Source: Luteimonas fraxinea (GTDB lineage Bacteria; Pseudomonadota; Gammaproteobacteria; Xanthomonadales; Xanthomonadaceae). From it: a stretch of 64,000 bases of DNA. The position numbers were made by a program, and so were the translations under genes. This document shows, piece by piece, positions 61,442 to 64,000 of this stretch. The DNA lies in contig NZ_CP089507.1 of assembly GCF_021233355.1 (NCBI RefSeq), positions 1,674,001-1,738,000 on the forward strand, in the 5' to 3' direction. Every line of letters begins with the position of its first letter. Positions within the stretch are counted from its first letter, which is position 1. The notes under the pieces are model-generated. The model did no database searches, was not told where the DNA came from, and worked only from the letters and a program-made list of their open reading frames with translations.

Positions 61442-62173
61442 ATGACCCTCGAAACATCGCCAGACCGTGCCGGCGCGGACCGACCCCTTTGCGTCGCCCT
61501 GCTCGAGGACGACGACGTCCTGCGCGATCGCGTGCTGGTGCCCGGGCTGCGCCGGCATGGTCTCGACGTGCGTCCGCTGCGCACCGCCGCCGCGCTCGCG
61601 GCGCTGTTGCCGCAGGCGCCGGTCGACATCGTGGTGCTCGACATCGGCCTGCCCGACAGCGACGGCTTCACCGTCACCCAGTCGCTGCAGGCCGCGCATC
61701 CGGGGCTGGGCATCGTGATCCTCAGTGGTCGCGGCGAGCCGCCCGACCGGCTGCGCGGCCTGAGCGGCGGCGCGGATGCCTATCTGGTCAAGCCGGTCGA
61801 GATCGACATCCTCGCCGCGACGATCTTCAGCCTTGCGCGGAGGCTGTCGCGCGCGCCGCAGGTGACCGAAGAGGGTTGGCAACTGCAGCCGGACGGCTGG
61901 TGCCTGTTCGCGCCGAACGGCCAGTCGATGGCGCTGACCGGGTCCGAGCGCCACGTGCTGCAGACGCTGTGGGCGCAGCGCGACCAGCTGGTCACGCGCG
62001 AGGCGATGCTCGACGCCGCGCCCGGTCGCGCCCGCGATGAAAGCGGCGCCGATCCGCACCGGCTCGACGTGCTGCTGCACCGCCTGCGGCGCAAGGTGCT
62101 CGACCGCACAGGTCTGGCGCTTCCGCTGGATGCGGTGCGCGGCGAAGGCTACGTGCTGCGCCCGGGCGGCTGA
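61442..62173 (+). CDS. OmpR-type response regulator
   Basis: 243 residues. Receiver domain about 15-135 with acidic pocket LLEDDD, phospho-acceptor Asp in IVVLDIGLPD and Lys in AYLVKPVE. C-terminal winged helix (ALTGSERHVLQTLWAQ, HRLDVLLHRLRRKVL, VRGEGYVLRPGG). It probably pairs with the histidine kinase encoded convergently 75 bp away. It is divergent from the CoA-ester lyase gene, so the catabolic block is a candidate target. Confidence 0.92.
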   Translation: MTLETSPDRAGADRPLCVALLEDDDVLRDRVLVPGLRRHGLDVRPLRTAAALAALLPQAPVDIVVLDIGLPDSDGFTVTQSLQAAHPGLGIVILSGRGEPPDRLRGLSGGADAYLVKPVEIDILAATIFSLARRLSRAPQVTEEGWQLQPDGWCLFAPNGQSMALTGSERHVLQTLWAQRDQLVTREAMLDAAPGRARDESGADPHRLDVLLHRLRRKVLDRTGLALPLDAVRGEGYVLRPGG

Positions 62174-62183
62174 GCCCGCCCGG
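62162..62183 (+). terminator. Weak terminator-like hairpin over the response-regulator stop
   Basis: ccgggcgg (62162-62169) pairs with ccgcccgg (62176-62183), the loop including the TGA stop, followed by aacccgttt. The T-tract is poor. Confidence 0.4.
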
Positions 62184-62248
62184 AACCCGTTTGATCTCCT
62201 GCTGCGCGTGCCGGCTGGCGGCGCTCGCGACGGACCTTGAACAGGTTC

Positions 62249-63613
62249 TCAGGTGACGCGCGGCAACTGCAGGGCGAATCGCGTGCCGCGACCGGGCGTG
62301 CTGTCGACGGTCAACGTGCCGCCCGCTTCCTGCGCCATCTCCCGTGCCACGGCGAGACCCAGGCCCGTGCCTTCGCCGGCCGGCTTGGTGGTGAAGAACG
62401 GTTCGAAGGCCTGACGCATCACCTCGGGTGGCATGCCCTGACCGGTGTCGGTGACGACAATACGCGCCCAGCCGTCGCCGGTATCGCGCAGGGTGACGCC
62501 GAAGCGACCGCCGCCGGGCATTGCATCGCGCGCGTTCGCGGCGAAGTTGAGCATCACCAGATCGAGCTGGCTGCGATCGAGGAACACTGGCACCGGCGTG
62601 TCGGGCAGATCGAGCACGACATCGACGCGGCCGTCGAACAGCTGGCGCAGCATCGGCACCAGATCGGCGAGCGCCTGCGCCGCGTCGAAGCGCGCTGGCA
62701 CCGCGAGTTCGCGCCGGCTGAAGCTCAGCAGCTTGCGGCTGAGCGCGATGCCGCGCTGCGCGGCGAGTTCGATGCCTTCGAGCGCATCGCCCATGCGGCG
62801 CGCGTCCGGCTCGGGATCGAAATCGAGTTCCTCCAGGCGGTGCCGCTCGGCGGTATAGCCGACGATCGCGCCGAGCACGTTGTTGAAATCGTGCGAGACG
62901 CCGCTGGCCAGATGGCCGACCGATTCGATCTTCTGCATGTGCAGCATGCGTTCGCGCATGCGCTCGCGTTCGATCATCTGTTCGCGCAACTGCTGGGCGC
63001 TGCGTTGCGCCTTCCACAGGGTTTCGCGCAGCGCGGCCACGGTGCGGTCGAGCACGATGGCGATCATCAGGTAGCTGAAAGCCAGCGACGGCAGGTTCTG
63101 GAACGCGCCGCCGCTGCGTGCCGGGCCGAGGCCCCATGGGCTCGCCATGCCGAGCGCGAACACGACCGGGATGCAGGCGTAGACGATCCACAGCGCGCGC
63201 CGCCCGATCACCAGCGCGGCCGTGGTCAGCATCACCATCGGATACGGATCGAAGGCCTGCAGCTGGTAGCCGAACGCGATGTTCGCCGCGACCGCGCAAC
63301 TCATCAGGATCGTCAGGAACGCGGCGATGCCCTGACGCAGCCGGCCGCGACGGATCATCCAGACCGCGAAGAACGCCGCGCCGGCGATCGCGACATCGGT
63401 GCCGAGATCCACGAACAGCCGCGGCCCGGTCATCGAGATGTGCCCGCTGAGCAGGTGATAACCCTTGTTGAGCGGAATCTCGAAGCCGAGGAACAACAGC
63501 AGCACCTGCAGCGCGGGCGCATTGCGGCGATCGACGGGATCGGAGATCGGCACCCGACGCAGCCATGCCGCCAGACGACGGCCGGGGGCGACGAGGGGCG
63601 ACGCGTGCGACAT
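62249..63613 (-). CDS. Membrane-bound sensor histidine kinase
   Basis: 454 residues from ATG at 63613. The N-terminal half has about six membrane segments (MASE-like sensor). A linker coiled coil (LREQMIERERMRERMLHMQKIE) leads to the H-box GVSHDFNNVLGAIVGY, the N-box LNFAANARDAM, G1 VTDTGQGM and G2 GTGLGLAVA. HDFNN-type kinases often pair with NtrC- or Fix-type regulators, but here the nearest partner is the convergent OmpR-type regulator. Signal unknown. Confidence 0.92.
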   Translation of the reverse strand: MSHASPLVAPGRRLAAWLRRVPISDPVDRRNAPALQVLLLFLGFEIPLNKGYHLLSGHISMTGPRLFVDLGTDVAIAGAAFFAVWMIRRGRLRQGIAAFLTILMSCAVAANIAFGYQLQAFDPYPMVMLTTAALVIGRRALWIVYACIPVVFALGMASPWGLGPARSGGAFQNLPSLAFSYLMIAIVLDRTVAALRETLWKAQRSAQQLREQMIERERMRERMLHMQKIESVGHLASGVSHDFNNVLGAIVGYTAERHRLEELDFDPEPDARRMGDALEGIELAAQRGIALSRKLLSFSRRELAVPARFDAAQALADLVPMLRQLFDGRVDVVLDLPDTPVPVFLDRSQLDLVMLNFAANARDAMPGGGRFGVTLRDTGDGWARIVVTDTGQGMPPEVMRQAFEPFFTTKPAGEGTGLGLAVAREMAQEAGGTLTVDSTPGRGTRFALQLPRVT

Positions 63614-63776
63614 GGGGATGACGTGTCCCGGGGGCGACGCCCCGAATGCAGATGAGAGTCGAGTGTAAGTCGGAGGAGAGTTCCGGTGCATTGAGCGACC
63701 GCCATCGCAACGGCTTAGATCGGGGACCCAGCGCCTGTCACGGCGCCGTCATCCCGCCGCAACCGGAAGCCAGACG

Positions 63777-64000
63777 ATGTCCACGCCGCGCACTCCTTCT
63801 TCCCGCCCTAATGCCCGGCGCACGCTGCGTCCCGGCCTGCTGTCGGCGGCCCTGCTGCTGGCCCTGTCGGGTCATGCCATCGCCGCGCCACAGGCAGCGC
63901 CCGCGCCCGTCGCGAGCGCCGCGTCCGACGCAGCGCCCACCGACGACGCGCGCGACACCGCAACGTCCGAGGCCACCGATCCCGACGCTGATGCCGATGC
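63777..64000 (+). CDS. Secreted protein, N-terminal fragment (3' end outside window)
   Basis: 74 residues are visible. Basic N-terminus and hydrophobic core LLSAALLLALSGHAIAAPQ form a typical signal peptide, followed by an Ala/Pro/Asp-rich low-complexity linker. A ggaag sequence precedes the ATG. The mature domain lies beyond the window, so function cannot be assigned; TonB receptors and peptidases of this family often have such starts. Confidence 0.7.
   Translation, partial: MSTPRTPSSRPNARRTLRPGLLSAALLLALSGHAIAAPQAAPAPVASAASDAAPTDDARDTATSEATDPDADAD

Overview
The window is about 64 kb of high-GC DNA (coding third positions strongly G/C). It reads as a gammaproteobacterial chromosome of the Xanthomonadaceae, Lysobacter/Luteimonas-like. 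The signs are four large TonB-dependent receptors in one window, an ECF sigma/FecR/STN-receptor system, S9 peptidases, GH127, and intergenic inverted-repeat families of the 'ccctctccc-gggagaggg' and 'gtcattccggc-gccggaatgac' kind. This placement is inference; no rRNA or tRNA is present to fix it. No insertion sequence, prophage or CRISPR array was seen.

Layout. 0-5.6 kb: nrdA (5' end cut by the window) and nrdB, then flavodoxin-like, thioredoxin and thioesterase genes, with an ImmA/IrrE-type peptidase gene of different composition lodged after nrdB. 5.6-10.9 kb: LysR and TauE/SafE genes, then a TonB receptor plus periplasmic thioredoxin operon, divergent from mntR and sharing an MntR-box-like palindrome. 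10.9-11.5 kb: nested repeats with a 172-bp hairpin. 11.5-15.3 kb: class I aldolase and metN-metI-metQ. 15.3-22.1 kb: S9 peptidase and an STN-type TonB receptor, divergent from an ECF sigma factor and FecR-type regulator. 22.2-25 kb: metE behind a cobalamin riboswitch. 25-27.3 kb: TetR regulator divergent from an aldehyde dehydrogenase. 27.4-31.5 kb: DUF2946, TonB receptor and PepSY-TM genes, a likely metal or siderophore uptake set. 31.5-35.9 kb: GcvT-like demethylase, catalytically degenerate SDR and MFS efflux operon, divergent from a TetR regulator.

36-43.7 kb is a signalling island. It holds a lone CheB, a divergent 1382-residue CheB-CheR-PAS-kinase-receiver hybrid, a response regulator that looks NtrC-like but has lost GAFTGA, and a 79-residue DHp-like protein overlapping its end. 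44-46.5 kb carries a small CxxC protein, a class A acid phosphatase and transaldolase. 46.5-61.2 kb is a long minus-strand accessory metabolic block: CoA-transferase, GH127, an FGE-like/hydrolase fusion, ribokinase, serine hydrolase, TonB receptor, LysR, kelch-Na+ symporter fusion and a CoA-ester lyase. Four of its genes are joined by ATGA overlaps. 61.4-63.6 kb holds a convergent response regulator and histidine kinase, and the window ends in a secreted protein.

The strongest regulatory observations are the cobalamin riboswitch ahead of metE and the MntR-box-like palindrome over the -10 of a TonB receptor. The strongest protein-level oddities are the FGE-like fusion without FGE cysteines, the SDR without Tyr/Lys, and the AAA+ regulator without GAFTGA.
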